Positions 1-7,707 of a stretch of DNA of 64,000 nt are shown here, one piece after another. This stretch comes from Candidatus Sumerlaeota bacterium (GTDB taxonomy: Bacteria > Sumerlaeota > Sumerlaeia > MWCT01 > JAUWMI01): the NCBI GenBank assembly GCA_030613245.1, contig JAUWMI010000014.1, positions 20,144-84,143 on the forward strand, given 5' to 3'. The position numbers and the translations under genes are program-made. The notes beneath the pieces are model-generated. The model searched no databases, was not told the DNA's origin, and saw only the letters and a list, made by a program, of their open reading frames with translations. Numbering within the stretch: position 1 is the first letter of the stretch; each line of letters begins with the position of its first letter.

Positions 1-368
1 ACAACGGAGATGACGGCATCTCTCTAACCAATGGTTGCACGGTCACCGGCAATACTTGCTATAATAACGGAGATGACGGGATCTATAATAGCTCAGGTCC
101 TCTTACGGTGAGCGGCAATACCTGCCGCGACAACGGTGGCGACGGCATCTCTACAGGCTATGGCTGTACAGTTAGCGGCAACGCCTGCCGTGGCAACGGA
201 GCAGACGGCATCCAATCGAGCTATAGTTCGGTCAGGGGCAATGCCTGTTACAACAATACAGGCGATGGGATCCAGGCCACCGACTCCCTTGTCGCGGAAA
301 ACTGCTGTATGGCAAATGGAACCAACTTGAATCTGACTACGTGCACGGCGGTCAATAACAAGTCGTAG
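1..368 (+). CDS. right-handed beta-helix repeat protein, 3' fragment
   Basis: The reading frame is open from the left edge (frame starting at base 3) to the TAG at 366-368, so only the C-terminus is present. It encodes short repeats of about 20-24 residues of the form (V/I)SGNTCxxNGxDGI, the rung pattern of parallel beta-helix (pectate-lyase-like, NosD/PbH1) proteins. The same repeat unit fills the two complete genes that follow, so this is the first visible member of a tandem paralogous array. It ends CTAVNNKS and lacks the GDLANVSF tail of its neighbours, so its 3' end differs. Probably exported by analogy. Substrate unknown. Confidence 0.85.
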   Translation, partial: NGDDGISLTNGCTVTGNTCYNNGDDGIYNSSGPLTVSGNTCRDNGGDGISTGYGCTVSGNACRGNGADGIQSSYSSVRGNACYNNTGDGIQATDSLVAENCCMANGTNLNLTTCTAVNNKS

Positions 369-425
369 TCCGTTAGTCCGTTGGTCAGTTAGTCCGTTAG
401 ACCGTTAGTCAGTTTAGCTCGTATT
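369..425. repeat. short tandem GTCCGTTAGTC-like repeats
   Basis: Immediately after the stop codon the sequence cycles through variants of GTCCGTTAGTC / GTCAGTTAGTC about four times. It ends at ATTCTAACTGAG, which matches the stop-codon region of the two downstream beta-helix genes. This suggests the 3' end of the first gene was rearranged relative to its paralogues. Confidence 0.5.
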
Positions 426-637
426 CTAACTGAGAAGACTGAAGACTAGAGACTTTAGACCAGAGACGAAGATTACATACGGGATTAACAGTATGAAAAG
501 ACTGTCACAGTGTTACGAGGGTTAATTAAATGTGTAGAAAAGTCTTGAGTCTAACGTCTATAGTCCAAGATCTAGAAAGGAGGAGAGTGGGGTGGTGGAA
601 CGTCGAAGTAAAGTGACAAAGAAAAGGAGGGTGGAAC
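426..637 (+). promoter_or_regulatory. structured intergenic element, copy 1 of 3
   Basis: This spacer is nearly identical to 1757-1966 and, for most of its length, 3826-3976. A long imperfect stem can form between 441-467 and 542-568, aligning without gaps. Its 74-base loop holds a small hairpin (ACAGT 488-492 with ACTGT 501-505) and the conserved TGTTACGAGGGTTAATTAAATG. After the 3' arm come AAAGGAGG (577-584) and a 16-codon frame at 592-642. Function is inferred: leader RNA or mobile repeat. Confidence 0.55.
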
Positions 638-642
638 TATGA
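592..642 (+). CDS. possible 16-codon leader peptide overlapping the beta-helix gene
   Basis: A GTG-initiated frame with a well spaced Shine-Dalgarno (AAAGGAGG at 577-584) encodes MVERRSKVTKKRRVEL. Its stop TGA (640-642) overlaps the downstream ATG (639-641) as ATGA, the classic coupling arrangement. The downstream gene's own AAAGGAGG lies inside this frame. The equivalent frame in copy 2 (1920-1970) has the same length and the same ATGA overlap. High identity between copies limits the weight of this evidence. Confidence 0.35.
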   Translation: MVERRSKVTKKRRVEL

Positions 643-1757
643 ACCGACGTATCACAACAGTAGCTTGTATTATTGGCGTGTGTCTTTTGCTGGGCGCAGC
701 GGTCTGGGCTGGTGATGGGCAGATTGACATTGCTGAGATTCCGTACACCATCTCCAGCTCCGGCTCGTATATTGTGGTTGATGACCTGTCCACAACCCAG
801 ACTAATATGCATGGCATCACTATTGACGCGGACAATGTGACGCTGGACCTGAACGGGCATACTCTAACGGGGCCTGGCAAGACGGCGGGTTCGACTGGAA
901 GTGGTATTACAGGTATTTCCCGAGACAATATCACTATTATTAATGGGGTAATCAGGGAATTCCGCGCAGCGGGAATGAATTTCAATAATGGAAAAAACTT
1001 GCGCGTGGAAAATGTGATGGTGGAAAATTGTGGCGGTACAGGAATTCACGGCTACATCAACGTCATCGTCCGCAACTGTGTTCTTTATCAAAACGGAAGC
1101 TATGGAATCCTTGCGAATGGGCACCTCGTGGCTGAAGGAAATATCTGTGAAGACAACGGGTCCCATGGCATTGGCGCAAGTAGTAGTGGCTCAGTTATCG
1201 TCAACAATAGTTGCAAGAATAATACTGGCCAAGGGATTAGCGCTGGTAGTTCATCGGTGGTCTCGAACAACGCCTGCTACAACAACGGAATGGCGGGCAT
1301 CTCTGCAAGCGGTGGTAGTACGGTCAGCGGCAATACCTGTAACTTTAACGGTGACGACGGCATCTCAGGAAGTGCGAGTACGATCAGCGGCAATTCCTGT
1401 AACTCAAACGATGACGACGGGATCTATGGAGGTGGTAACTCTACGGTCAGTGGCAATACCTGCTATGGCAACACCGGCGACGGCATAGAAGCTTGGCATG
1501 ATTGCATAGTTGTAGATAACACTTGCACCAGAAACGGATTCCAAGCAGGAGACGGCGCTGGCATCTTTGTTCAGAGCTCAAGTGGTAATGACAATTGCAT
1601 TGAGCATAACCTGGTTACTGATAACGACCGGGGGATTGACGTAGATGGCAGCGGCAACTATATTGCCAGCAATCGCGCCAGTGGAAATACCACCAACTAC
1701 GATATTGTTGGTGGCAACACTACGGGCGCAGGCGATTTGGCGAATGTTTCATTCTAA
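639..1757 (+). CDS. secreted right-handed beta-helix protein (372 aa)
   Basis: The protein starts with a typical Sec signal peptide (MNRRITTVACIIGVCLLLGA, cleavage near AVWA-GDG). A short N-terminal domain follows with ITIDADNVTLDLNGHTLTG, the usual cap motif of bacterial beta-helix proteins. Rungs of the SGNTCxxNxGDGI type then run to the end. The start at 639 has AAAGGAGG 8 bases upstream. About 380 bp of the 3' end is almost identical at DNA level to the 3' end of the next gene, indicating recent duplication or gene conversion. No catalytic residues of a known polysaccharide lyase could be assigned, so it may be a lyase, an epimerase-like enzyme or a structural surface protein. Confidence 0.9.
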   Translation: MNRRITTVACIIGVCLLLGAAVWAGDGQIDIAEIPYTISSSGSYIVVDDLSTTQTNMHGITIDADNVTLDLNGHTLTGPGKTAGSTGSGITGISRDNITIINGVIREFRAAGMNFNNGKNLRVENVMVENCGGTGIHGYINVIVRNCVLYQNGSYGILANGHLVAEGNICEDNGSHGIGASSSGSVIVNNSCKNNTGQGISAGSSSVVSNNACYNNGMAGISASGGSTVSGNTCNFNGDDGISGSASTISGNSCNSNDDDGIYGGGNSTVSGNTCYGNTGDGIEAWHDCIVVDNTCTRNGFQAGDGAGIFVQSSSGNDNCIEHNLVTDNDRGIDVDGSGNYIASNRASGNTTNYDIVGGNTTGAGDLANVSF

Positions 1758-1966
1758 CTGAGAAGACTGAAGACCAGAGACTATAGACTTGAGACCAAGA
1801 TGCCACACGGGATTAACAGCATGAAGAAGCTGTCAGAGTGTTACGAGGGTTAATTAAATGCGTAGAAAAGTCTCAAGTCTAACGTCTATAGTCCAAGGTC
1901 TAGAAAGGAGGAGAGTGGGGTGGTGGAACTGCGAAGTAAAGTGACAAAGAAAAGGAGGATGGGATT
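1757..1966 (+). promoter_or_regulatory. structured intergenic element, copy 2 of 3
   Basis: In this copy the outer stem pairs 1769-1795 with 1870-1896, and its first 12 pairs are perfect. The inner hairpin is ACAGC (1816-1820) with GCTGT (1829-1833). Compared with copy 1 the closing pair changes from T-A to C-G, a compensatory change, and copy 3 has the wobble T-G. The stop codon of the preceding gene lies at its left border. Confidence 0.55.
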
Positions 1967-1970
1967 ATGA
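1920..1970 (+). CDS. possible 16-codon leader peptide, second copy
   Basis: GTG start, 16 codons (MVELRSKVTKKRRMGL), TGA overlapping the ATG at 1967 as ATGA. AAAGGAGG-type ribosome site lies 8 or so bases upstream. Differences from the first copy are substitutions only and keep the frame and overlap. Could still be an accident of the duplicated spacer. Confidence 0.33.
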   Translation: MVELRSKVTKKRRMGL

Positions 1971-3826
1971 AGCGACGTATCACAACACTAGCTTGTATTG
2001 TTAGCTTGTTTCTCTTGCTGGGCACGGTTGCATGGGCTGGTGATGGGCAGATTGACATCGCCGAGATTCCTTACACCATTTCCAGCTCCGGTTCGTATAT
2101 TGTAGTTGATGACCTGACCACAACCGCGACTGACACGAATGGCATTACTATCGACGCTGACAATGTCACGCTGGACCTGAATGGACATGCAATCATTGGC
2201 GCTGGCAAAGCAGCAGGCACGAGCGGCAGTGGTATCTATGTCGACGGTAACCAATATAACATCGCCATCCGCAATGGCACTGTGCGCGACTGGCGGGGGT
2301 ATGGGGTTTATGCCAATGACGCCCGGAACAGTCAGTTTGAAGCCCTGCGCTGCTATAACAATGGTGGCTTCGGCCTCGGTGCTGGCTCTGGCAGCAAGAT
2401 CATCGGCAATACCTGTAGTAACAACGGAGGCAGGGGCATCTATGCAAGCGGTCGCTGTACGGTCACCGGCAATACCTGTAGCTTCAATGACGACGGCATC
2501 TATGCCGGCACTGGCTGCACAGTCACCGGCAATAGTAGCTGCTCAAACGGAGATGATGGCATCCAAACAAACTTCAGCACGCTCACCGGAAATATGTGCT
2601 TCGGAAACACAGGCGACGGCATAGAGGTTGATTATAATTGCCTAGTGGTAGATAATATTTGCAATAACAACGGCGACGGTGTAGGAGACGGTGCGGGCAT
2701 CCTTGCTACAGGTTATTACAATCGCATTACCAATAATCATTGTACGGGTAATGATCGCGGATTAGACCTTGACGCGGTTAACAATATCGTCTCAGGCAAT
2801 ACCTTGCAAGGAAACACGACCCCGCTGGATGCGGTGGCTGGCAACCAGCTGGATATACTCATCAGCGAACTGCCTTACACAATCTCGCAGCCCGGCATGT
2901 ATCGCCTCAGTGGTGACCTTTCGCTCTCTACCACTAACACAAATGGCATCACTATTGACGCTGACAATGTGACGCTGGACCTGAATGGACATGCCTTAAT
3001 TGGCCCTGGCAAAGCAGCAGGTTCTACTGGCGATGGTATCTATGTCGACGGTCCCCAATATAACATCGCCATCCGCAATGGCACGGTGCGCGACTGGCGG
3101 CTGTCTGGGATTAATGCTTCCTTCGCCGCCAATAGTCAGTTTGAGGCTCTCCGATGCTATAATAATGGAAACTACGGCATCAGTACATTGGTTAGCTGTA
3201 CAGTCCGCGGCAATACCTGTTGCGATAACGGAGGGTGGGGCATCTTTGCAGCCAATGGCAGTACGGTCAGCGGCAATACCTGCTATGAGAACGGTGCAAG
3301 GGGCATCACCACGGGCAGTGGCTGTGCAATCGCCGGCAATGTCTGCTACGACAACACAACCGACGGCATCTATGCAAGCGGTGGTAGTACGGTCAGCGGC
3401 AATACCTGTAGTAACAACGGGGGCGACGGTATCTTAGGAAGTGCGAGTACGATAAGCGGAAATACCTGTAACTCAAACGATGACGACGGGATCTATGGAG
3501 GGGGTAACTCTACGGTCAGTGGCAATACCTGCTATGGCAACACCGGCGACGGCATAGAAGCTTGGCATGATTGCATTGTTGTAGATAACACTTGCACCAG
3601 AAACGGATTCCTAGCAGGAGATGGCGCTGGCATCTTTGTTAAGAGCTCAAGTGGTAATGACAATTGCATTGAGCATAACCGGGTTACTGATAACGACCGG
3701 GGGATTGACGTAGATGGCAGCGGCAACTATATTGCCAGCAATCGCGCCAGTGGAAATACCACCAACTACGATATTCTTGGTGGCAACACTACGGGCGCAG
3801 GCGATTTGGCGAATGTTTCATTCTAA
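1967..3826 (+). CDS. secreted double beta-helix protein (619 aa)
   Basis: Signal peptide MKRRITTLACIVSLFLLLGT is followed by two complete beta-helix modules in one chain. Each begins with the cap TNGITIDADNVTLDLNGHA and then YNIAIRNGTVRDWR (first near residues 25-110, second near 290-380). The gene therefore looks like a fusion of two ancestral single-module genes. The last 150 residues match the preceding protein almost exactly (GDGIEAWHDCIVVDNTCTRN to GDLANVSF). Rungs are rich in Asn, Gly, Asp and one Cys per turn, which may stack in the helix interior. AAAGGAGG precedes the ATG. Function unknown; extracellular glycan binding or cleavage is an inference from fold class. Confidence 0.9.
   Translation: MKRRITTLACIVSLFLLLGTVAWAGDGQIDIAEIPYTISSSGSYIVVDDLTTTATDTNGITIDADNVTLDLNGHAIIGAGKAAGTSGSGIYVDGNQYNIAIRNGTVRDWRGYGVYANDARNSQFEALRCYNNGGFGLGAGSGSKIIGNTCSNNGGRGIYASGRCTVTGNTCSFNDDGIYAGTGCTVTGNSSCSNGDDGIQTNFSTLTGNMCFGNTGDGIEVDYNCLVVDNICNNNGDGVGDGAGILATGYYNRITNNHCTGNDRGLDLDAVNNIVSGNTLQGNTTPLDAVAGNQLDILISELPYTISQPGMYRLSGDLSLSTTNTNGITIDADNVTLDLNGHALIGPGKAAGSTGDGIYVDGPQYNIAIRNGTVRDWRLSGINASFAANSQFEALRCYNNGNYGISTLVSCTVRGNTCCDNGGWGIFAANGSTVSGNTCYENGARGITTGSGCAIAGNVCYDNTTDGIYASGGSTVSGNTCSNNGGDGILGSASTISGNTCNSNDDDGIYGGGNSTVSGNTCYGNTGDGIEAWHDCIVVDNTCTRNGFLAGDGAGIFVKSSSGNDNCIEHNRVTDNDRGIDVDGSGNYIASNRASGNTTNYDILGGNTTGAGDLANVSF
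3448..3826 (+). repeat. near-identical duplication of 1379-1757
   Basis: The 3' terminal 379 bp of the double beta-helix gene and of the preceding gene differ at only a handful of bases, much less than the divergence of their N-terminal halves. Identity continues into the spacer after each stop codon. This is the signature of recent segmental duplication or gene conversion. Confidence 0.85.
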
Positions 3827-3976
3827 CTGAGAAGACTGAAGACCAGAGACTATAGACCAGAGACGAAGATGGCACACGGGATTAACAGTATGAGGAAGCT
3901 GCCAGAGTGTTACGAGGGTTAATTAAATGCGTAGAAAAGTCTCAAGTCTAACGTCTATAGTCCAAGGTCTAGAAAG
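3826..3976 (+). promoter_or_regulatory. structured intergenic element, copy 3 of 3 (shortened)
   Basis: Outer stem arms are at 3838-3864 and 3939-3965. Identity to the other copies stops just after TCTAGAAAGGAG, where the Shine-Dalgarno is reused directly for the next, unrelated gene. The leader-peptide frame seen in copies 1 and 2 is absent here. Confidence 0.5.
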
Positions 3977-3987
3977 GAGATAAAGCT

Positions 3988-5829
3988 ATGAGAAATTATC
4001 GACGATCGCTAGTTCTTGCATTTTGGCTCCTTGCTGCGCTGGTGTGCCTTAGTATCGGGCCGCCGGGGGTTGCTGAGGCGTCGTTCCTGTTCTCCCATAA
4101 CGAAGATGCCTCGTACGCAACCCTGGTGCCTGCAGACCATGAGCTAGTGAATACGGATGGGGTGGGCGCGTATGCACTATATGGCTCGCCTTTAACCAGC
4201 TTGCTCCCCGCACAGGTGAATATCGATGCCGTGGATTTAATAGAAGAAGACCTGCTGGTCTTCTCGCTTTCAGAAGATGTAAAGATCGGCGGCACGGTTT
4301 ACGCAGATGAAGACCTCTTGGTCTGGAATGGAGTGAGCATCAGCCTGCTGTGGGACGGCTCAGCCAACGGCCTGCCAGCCAGGGTGAATCTGGATGCGGT
4401 AGACGTAATTGCTATCTCTCCCTTCGAGTTCTCATTCTCTCTTGAAGAAGATGCAAGATTGCCCGTGGTAGGCATGGTAGCTGATGAGGACATGGTGCAC
4501 TTTACCACAGGCAGCGGGTTCTCTGCCAACCTTGATTTCGACGGCTCAGCTCAAGGGGTACCAGCTCAGGTAGATGTCAATGCCTTCAGTCGCAATACTG
4601 ATACCGAGTGGATTTTCTCCTTCAATTCAGCAGCCAGGTTGAATTCTACGCTCTATGATGATGGAGACCTGATAGCATACAATACATCAGGCGGGACGTT
4701 TAGCCTCTATTTTGACTCGAGCGCGCAGAGTATTCCCGAGCAGGTGGAACTCGATGCCATGGCCTTCCCTACACCAGCCGTAACACCGACGCCCACGGCA
4801 ACGCCAGTTACATTCGTCAAGGAATATACGTTTGATTCAAACATGGAAGGCTGGGGCTTCCTGCCGCTGGCTGGTTCTGGGTTCTCCGGGGCATCGTCCA
4901 GTTATAGTGGTGGCCGGATAAGCGTGAGTTCAGCAAATGACGGCACGCACCGCGTAGGGCTCTGGAACAGCCTGACGGAGCTTGCATATGTGGCGGATAA
5001 TGTGTACCGGGCTACGTACGAGGTCTCCTCGGATCGGGCAAGTGCGGCTCAGAATCCGCAGTTTCGTATGCGATGGCTCCAGGATCAATCGCTCGAGTCA
5101 GCAACGCAGGTGGTGAATGCCTCAGGCTCGTACAGCAACTCCTTGCCCACAGATCCGACAACGAAAGATTATACCTGCTACTTTGCGCCTGTGGTGAGCG
5201 GCAGTCTGGGTGTGGCTTTTGATATGCTTGATTTTAACGCAGCGCAGTATGGAACGCACTATGTAGATACAGTGACAGTGGAGCGGTTCCCGTTTCCGGC
5301 ACTTGGCACATTGGTCAAGACGTACGCCAGTGGCGGCGAATTTTCCAACTGGGGATTCACGACCAATGTTGGCTTCGGTCCAGTTACTTCCGGAGGAGCA
5401 GGCACGGGCACGCTCACGATTACGGCTAGCACCTCTGCAGATGCCAATTATGGATGGTGGCAGTCAAGTGGTTCGGCAAACGAGCTTACGTATGTAGCGG
5501 ATAAGCTCTATCGTGCGACCTACGCCTTGAGGTGCGCGAGTGACGTGGCACGCAACACCATGCCACAGGTCAGACTGCGTTGCCAGAATGATGACGCACA
5601 GATGACGGCGACCATGGAGCTCAACAGCCAGGGCGCTGGCCCAGGAGCAATGCCAACGACCGGTGGTACCGACTACGACGTCTACTTCGAGACGCCAACG
5701 CTGCCCGGGTCACCGTCAACATCAGAGGATGGATTCATTGTGACGCTTGACCTGCTCGACTTCAGCTCGGCGCAGGGAGGAACCATCTACATGGACAGTG
5801 TTATGGTTGATTATCTCACGATTCCTTAA
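3988..5829 (+). CDS. secreted modular protein with repeat domain and two lectin-like modules
   Basis: 613 aa with a signal peptide (MRNYRRSLVLAFWLLAALVC, cleavage near AEA-SF). Residues 40-255 hold about four repeats of 55-60 aa built on FSLxED...ADEDLLxWNG...LxxDGSAxGxPAxVxxDA, a pattern seen in secreted proteins of several phyla. A Pro-Thr linker (PTPAVTPTPTATPV) leads to two beta-sandwich, carbohydrate-binding-like modules (near 270-435 and 440-613), each with an Asn/Glu-rich start, GWGF or NWGF, LTELAYVADNxYRATY and DxLDF. The same module follows the PT linker in the protease at 63175, so it circulates within this genome. GAGATAAAG precedes the ATG. No catalytic domain is visible, so it is probably an adhesin or surface binding protein. 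Confidence 0.8.
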   Translation: MRNYRRSLVLAFWLLAALVCLSIGPPGVAEASFLFSHNEDASYATLVPADHELVNTDGVGAYALYGSPLTSLLPAQVNIDAVDLIEEDLLVFSLSEDVKIGGTVYADEDLLVWNGVSISLLWDGSANGLPARVNLDAVDVIAISPFEFSFSLEEDARLPVVGMVADEDMVHFTTGSGFSANLDFDGSAQGVPAQVDVNAFSRNTDTEWIFSFNSAARLNSTLYDDGDLIAYNTSGGTFSLYFDSSAQSIPEQVELDAMAFPTPAVTPTPTATPVTFVKEYTFDSNMEGWGFLPLAGSGFSGASSSYSGGRISVSSANDGTHRVGLWNSLTELAYVADNVYRATYEVSSDRASAAQNPQFRMRWLQDQSLESATQVVNASGSYSNSLPTDPTTKDYTCYFAPVVSGSLGVAFDMLDFNAAQYGTHYVDTVTVERFPFPALGTLVKTYASGGEFSNWGFTTNVGFGPVTSGGAGTGTLTITASTSADANYGWWQSSGSANELTYVADKLYRATYALRCASDVARNTMPQVRLRCQNDDAQMTATMELNSQGAGPGAMPTTGGTDYDVYFETPTLPGSPSTSEDGFIVTLDLLDFSSAQGGTIYMDSVMVDYLTIP

Positions 5830-5851
5830 TTGATGTACTCGACATCAATTA
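5827..5851 (+). terminator. hairpin overlapping the stop codon
   Basis: TAATTGATGT and ACATCAATTA form a perfect 10-bp stem with a 5-base loop, and the TAA stop lies inside the 5' arm. There is no T-run, so it may be a 3'-end stabiliser rather than an intrinsic terminator. Confidence 0.45.
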
Positions 5852-5871
5852 GGCAAACCACGGAATACTGA

Positions 5872-5899
5872 GTAGGGGCGTATTGCAATACGCCCCTAC
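5872..5899. repeat. GTAGGGGC palindrome, core GTATTGCAATAC (perfect)
   Basis: Perfect 28-bp palindrome with ends GTAGGGGC and GCCCCTAC. Other members of the family in this window have different self-complementary cores. Confidence 0.9.
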
Positions 5900-5938
5900 T
5901 TAGCCTTGCTGAAAAAAAACTGGATACAATGATCATGT

Positions 5939-5979
5939 CAGGTAAAAGATACACTTTACATCTTTTGCCTGCTTTTTTT
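5939..5979 (+). terminator. intrinsic terminator after the 3988 gene
   Basis: A 12-bp stem (CAGGTAAAAGAT with ATCTTTTGCCTG, one G-T pair) and short loop are followed by seven T. This is the strongest rho-independent terminator in the left part of the window and separates the beta-helix array from the ABC operon. Confidence 0.8.
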
Positions 5980-6271
5980 ATGCCTGTTTCTCAAATGAGT
6001 TAGCCTTTCAGGGAGTAAAAAGGAAAGACAGTCCCCACGCACAAGTCGCATTTTCAACCCCACCTTGATTTTCTCCCGTAAGGGGAGAGAATAATTAGCG
6101 TCAAAGCCTGCTTTTTATGTAAAGGCGTGGTTCCTATACAGAAGATCAAAGATAGGAAATTCGGCAAGGAGCGGGATTTGTTATGCAAGTCTGAAAATAC
6201 AGGAGTTGCATATGTATTAAGCCTTTATTCTGCTAACCGCTCAGAAAAATAGCCAAAGGTAAAAATAATTG

Positions 6272-6308
6272 TTGACAGGAAATGTCGCATTGTCCTAGTA
6301 TTACTAGG
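6272..6308 (+). promoter_or_regulatory. promoter with GntR/YtrA operator
   Basis: TTGACA at 6272-6277 and a -10-like TAGTAT at 6296-6301 (18-bp spacer) precede the regulator gene. A perfect inverted repeat CCTAGTA-T-TACTAGG (6294-6308) covers the -10. YtrA-type GntR regulators bind short palindromes of this kind and autorepress their ABC operons, so autoregulation is a strong inference. The 5830-6270 stretch otherwise holds only the two hairpins above, the palindrome, and a CTCCCGTAAGGGGAG inverted repeat near 6074. Confidence 0.7.
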
Positions 6309-6400
6309 TCTTTTAAATTTAGCCAAAAACGTAAAATAAAACACCTTTAAAATAGCCTGAGTTGCCACGGCTTTAGGCCATATACAGGAGCAAAGCAAAT

Positions 6401-6805
6401 ATGTTTCTTCAAATTGACATATTCTTGCCGGTCCCCGTTTATCAACAGATCATTACCCAGGTTAAATATGCTATCGCACGTGCTGCACTTAAACCCGGGG
6501 ACCAATTACCTACGGTAAGGGAAGTTGCCGCTGCCATCAGAGTCAATCGTAACACTGTTTCCCGTGCCTATTCAGATTTGGAGCGTGAAGGAATTATTGT
6601 GGGGCGACCCGGTCAGGGCTCGTTCGTCTCTGATAGTGCACCTGCCTTGCCCGCCAAGGAGGCCCGCTCCCTTCTGGGTTCTGCTTTTGATGAAGTACTG
6701 GCAAAGGCATATCATTTTCGCATGAATCGCAAAGACATCGAGGATATTTTTAAGGATCGCTTGAGCAAGATCAACTTACCTGAAACAAAATCTAACAAGA
6801 GGTAA
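6401..6805 (+). CDS. GntR family (YtrA-type) transcriptional regulator
   Basis: 134 aa. The N-terminal winged helix (residues 8-75) reads PVYQQIITQVKYAI...GDQLPTVREVAAAIRVNRNTVSRAYSDLEREGII, a textbook GntR DNA-binding domain. The short C-terminal tail (FDEVLAKAYHFRMNRKDIEDIF) is the helical dimerisation region of the YtrA subfamily, which lacks a ligand-binding domain. The gene lies 5 bp upstream of an ABC ATPase, the standard YtrA arrangement, and a palindromic operator overlaps its promoter at 6294-6308. It probably represses the five-gene operon and responds to envelope stress, as the family does in Firmicutes. The signal here is unknown. Confidence 0.92.
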   Translation: MFLQIDIFLPVPVYQQIITQVKYAIARAALKPGDQLPTVREVAAAIRVNRNTVSRAYSDLEREGIIVGRPGQGSFVSDSAPALPAKEARSLLGSAFDEVLAKAYHFRMNRKDIEDIFKDRLSKINLPETKSNKR

Positions 6806-6810
6806 GCGCG

Positions 6811-7707
6811 ATGACTGAATACGCAATTGAAACGAAAGGCCTCGGTCGGCGTTACGGGCGCGAGTGGGCAGTGAGGGAACTTGATTTAAAAGTGCGTAGA
6901 GGAGCGGTATATGGATTGTTGGGACTCAACGGTGCCGGTAAGACGACTACCTTTCGTCTATTAATGGGACTTATTCGAAGAACAGAAGGCGAGACACAGG
7001 TTCTGGGGGTTGACCCTGCCCGTGATGGTGTAGCACTGAAACGCCGCGTAGGATACGTGGCGGAGACGCATAATTTTTACGAATGGATGACCGTGGATGA
7101 GATTTTTCGGTTCGTCGCGCATTATCGCAAGGATAGCTGGGACACGAAGTGTGAGCAATCCCTTCGAAAGCGGTTTCGACTCGATGGTTCAAAGAAGTTG
7201 AAGGCTTTGAGTAAAGGGATGCGGGCAAAAGTGAGTTTGACCCTCGCGCTTGCTTTTCATCCTGAAGTGCTCATGTTGGACGAGCCGGTAGGAGGGCTTG
7301 ATCCAATAGCACGGCGTGAATTCGTTCAGGGTGTCCTTGCGGAATACCAAGAGCCGGAGCGGACTATCTTAATCTCCTCGCATCTCGTCAATGAAATCTC
7401 AGGCCTCGTAGACCACGTAGGCATTCTGCACGAAGGCAGCCTCATCAGGGACTGTTCCAGCGAGGAATTTCTCTCCAGTGTGAAGAGGCTTCGCATCGTG
7501 TTTGATGGTGAGCCCCCGAAGCAATTCAGCGTTGAGGGGCTCGTGCGCTATCGCGTGGAAGGGCATGAGGGCCTTGCCGTTACTTTTGACTACCGCAAGA
7601 ACGAAATGGAGAAACGTATCATTTCAGCGGGTGCACGTGAAGTGGAGGTAATAAATCTAAATCTCGAAGAGGCGTTCATTGAATTTGTCGGGGGACGCGA
7701 AGAATGA
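6811..7707 (+). CDS. ABC transporter ATP-binding protein (YtrB-like)
   Basis: 298 aa. Walker A is GLNGAGKT (38-45), the signature LSKGM (133-137, a variant of LSGGQ), Walker B VLMLDEP (153-159), followed by the D-loop GGLDP and the switch His in SSHL near 190. The C-terminal 80 residues form a divergent extension typical of drug- or peptide-exporter ATPases of the YtrB/BcrA group. It hydrolyses ATP to drive the adjacent permeases. Its stop overlaps the next ATG by 4 bp, indicating translational coupling. Confidence 0.93.
   Translation: MTEYAIETKGLGRRYGREWAVRELDLKVRRGAVYGLLGLNGAGKTTTFRLLMGLIRRTEGETQVLGVDPARDGVALKRRVGYVAETHNFYEWMTVDEIFRFVAHYRKDSWDTKCEQSLRKRFRLDGSKKLKALSKGMRAKVSLTLALAFHPEVLMLDEPVGGLDPIARREFVQGVLAEYQEPERTILISSHLVNEISGLVDHVGILHEGSLIRDCSSEEFLSSVKRLRIVFDGEPPKQFSVEGLVRYRVEGHEGLAVTFDYRKNEMEKRIISAGAREVEVINLNLEEAFIEFVGGREE

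Noticed and set aside
369..425. Possible CRISPR-like array from the GTCCGTTAGTC repeats
   Set aside because: Units are about 11 bp with no spacers; it is simple tandem repetition.
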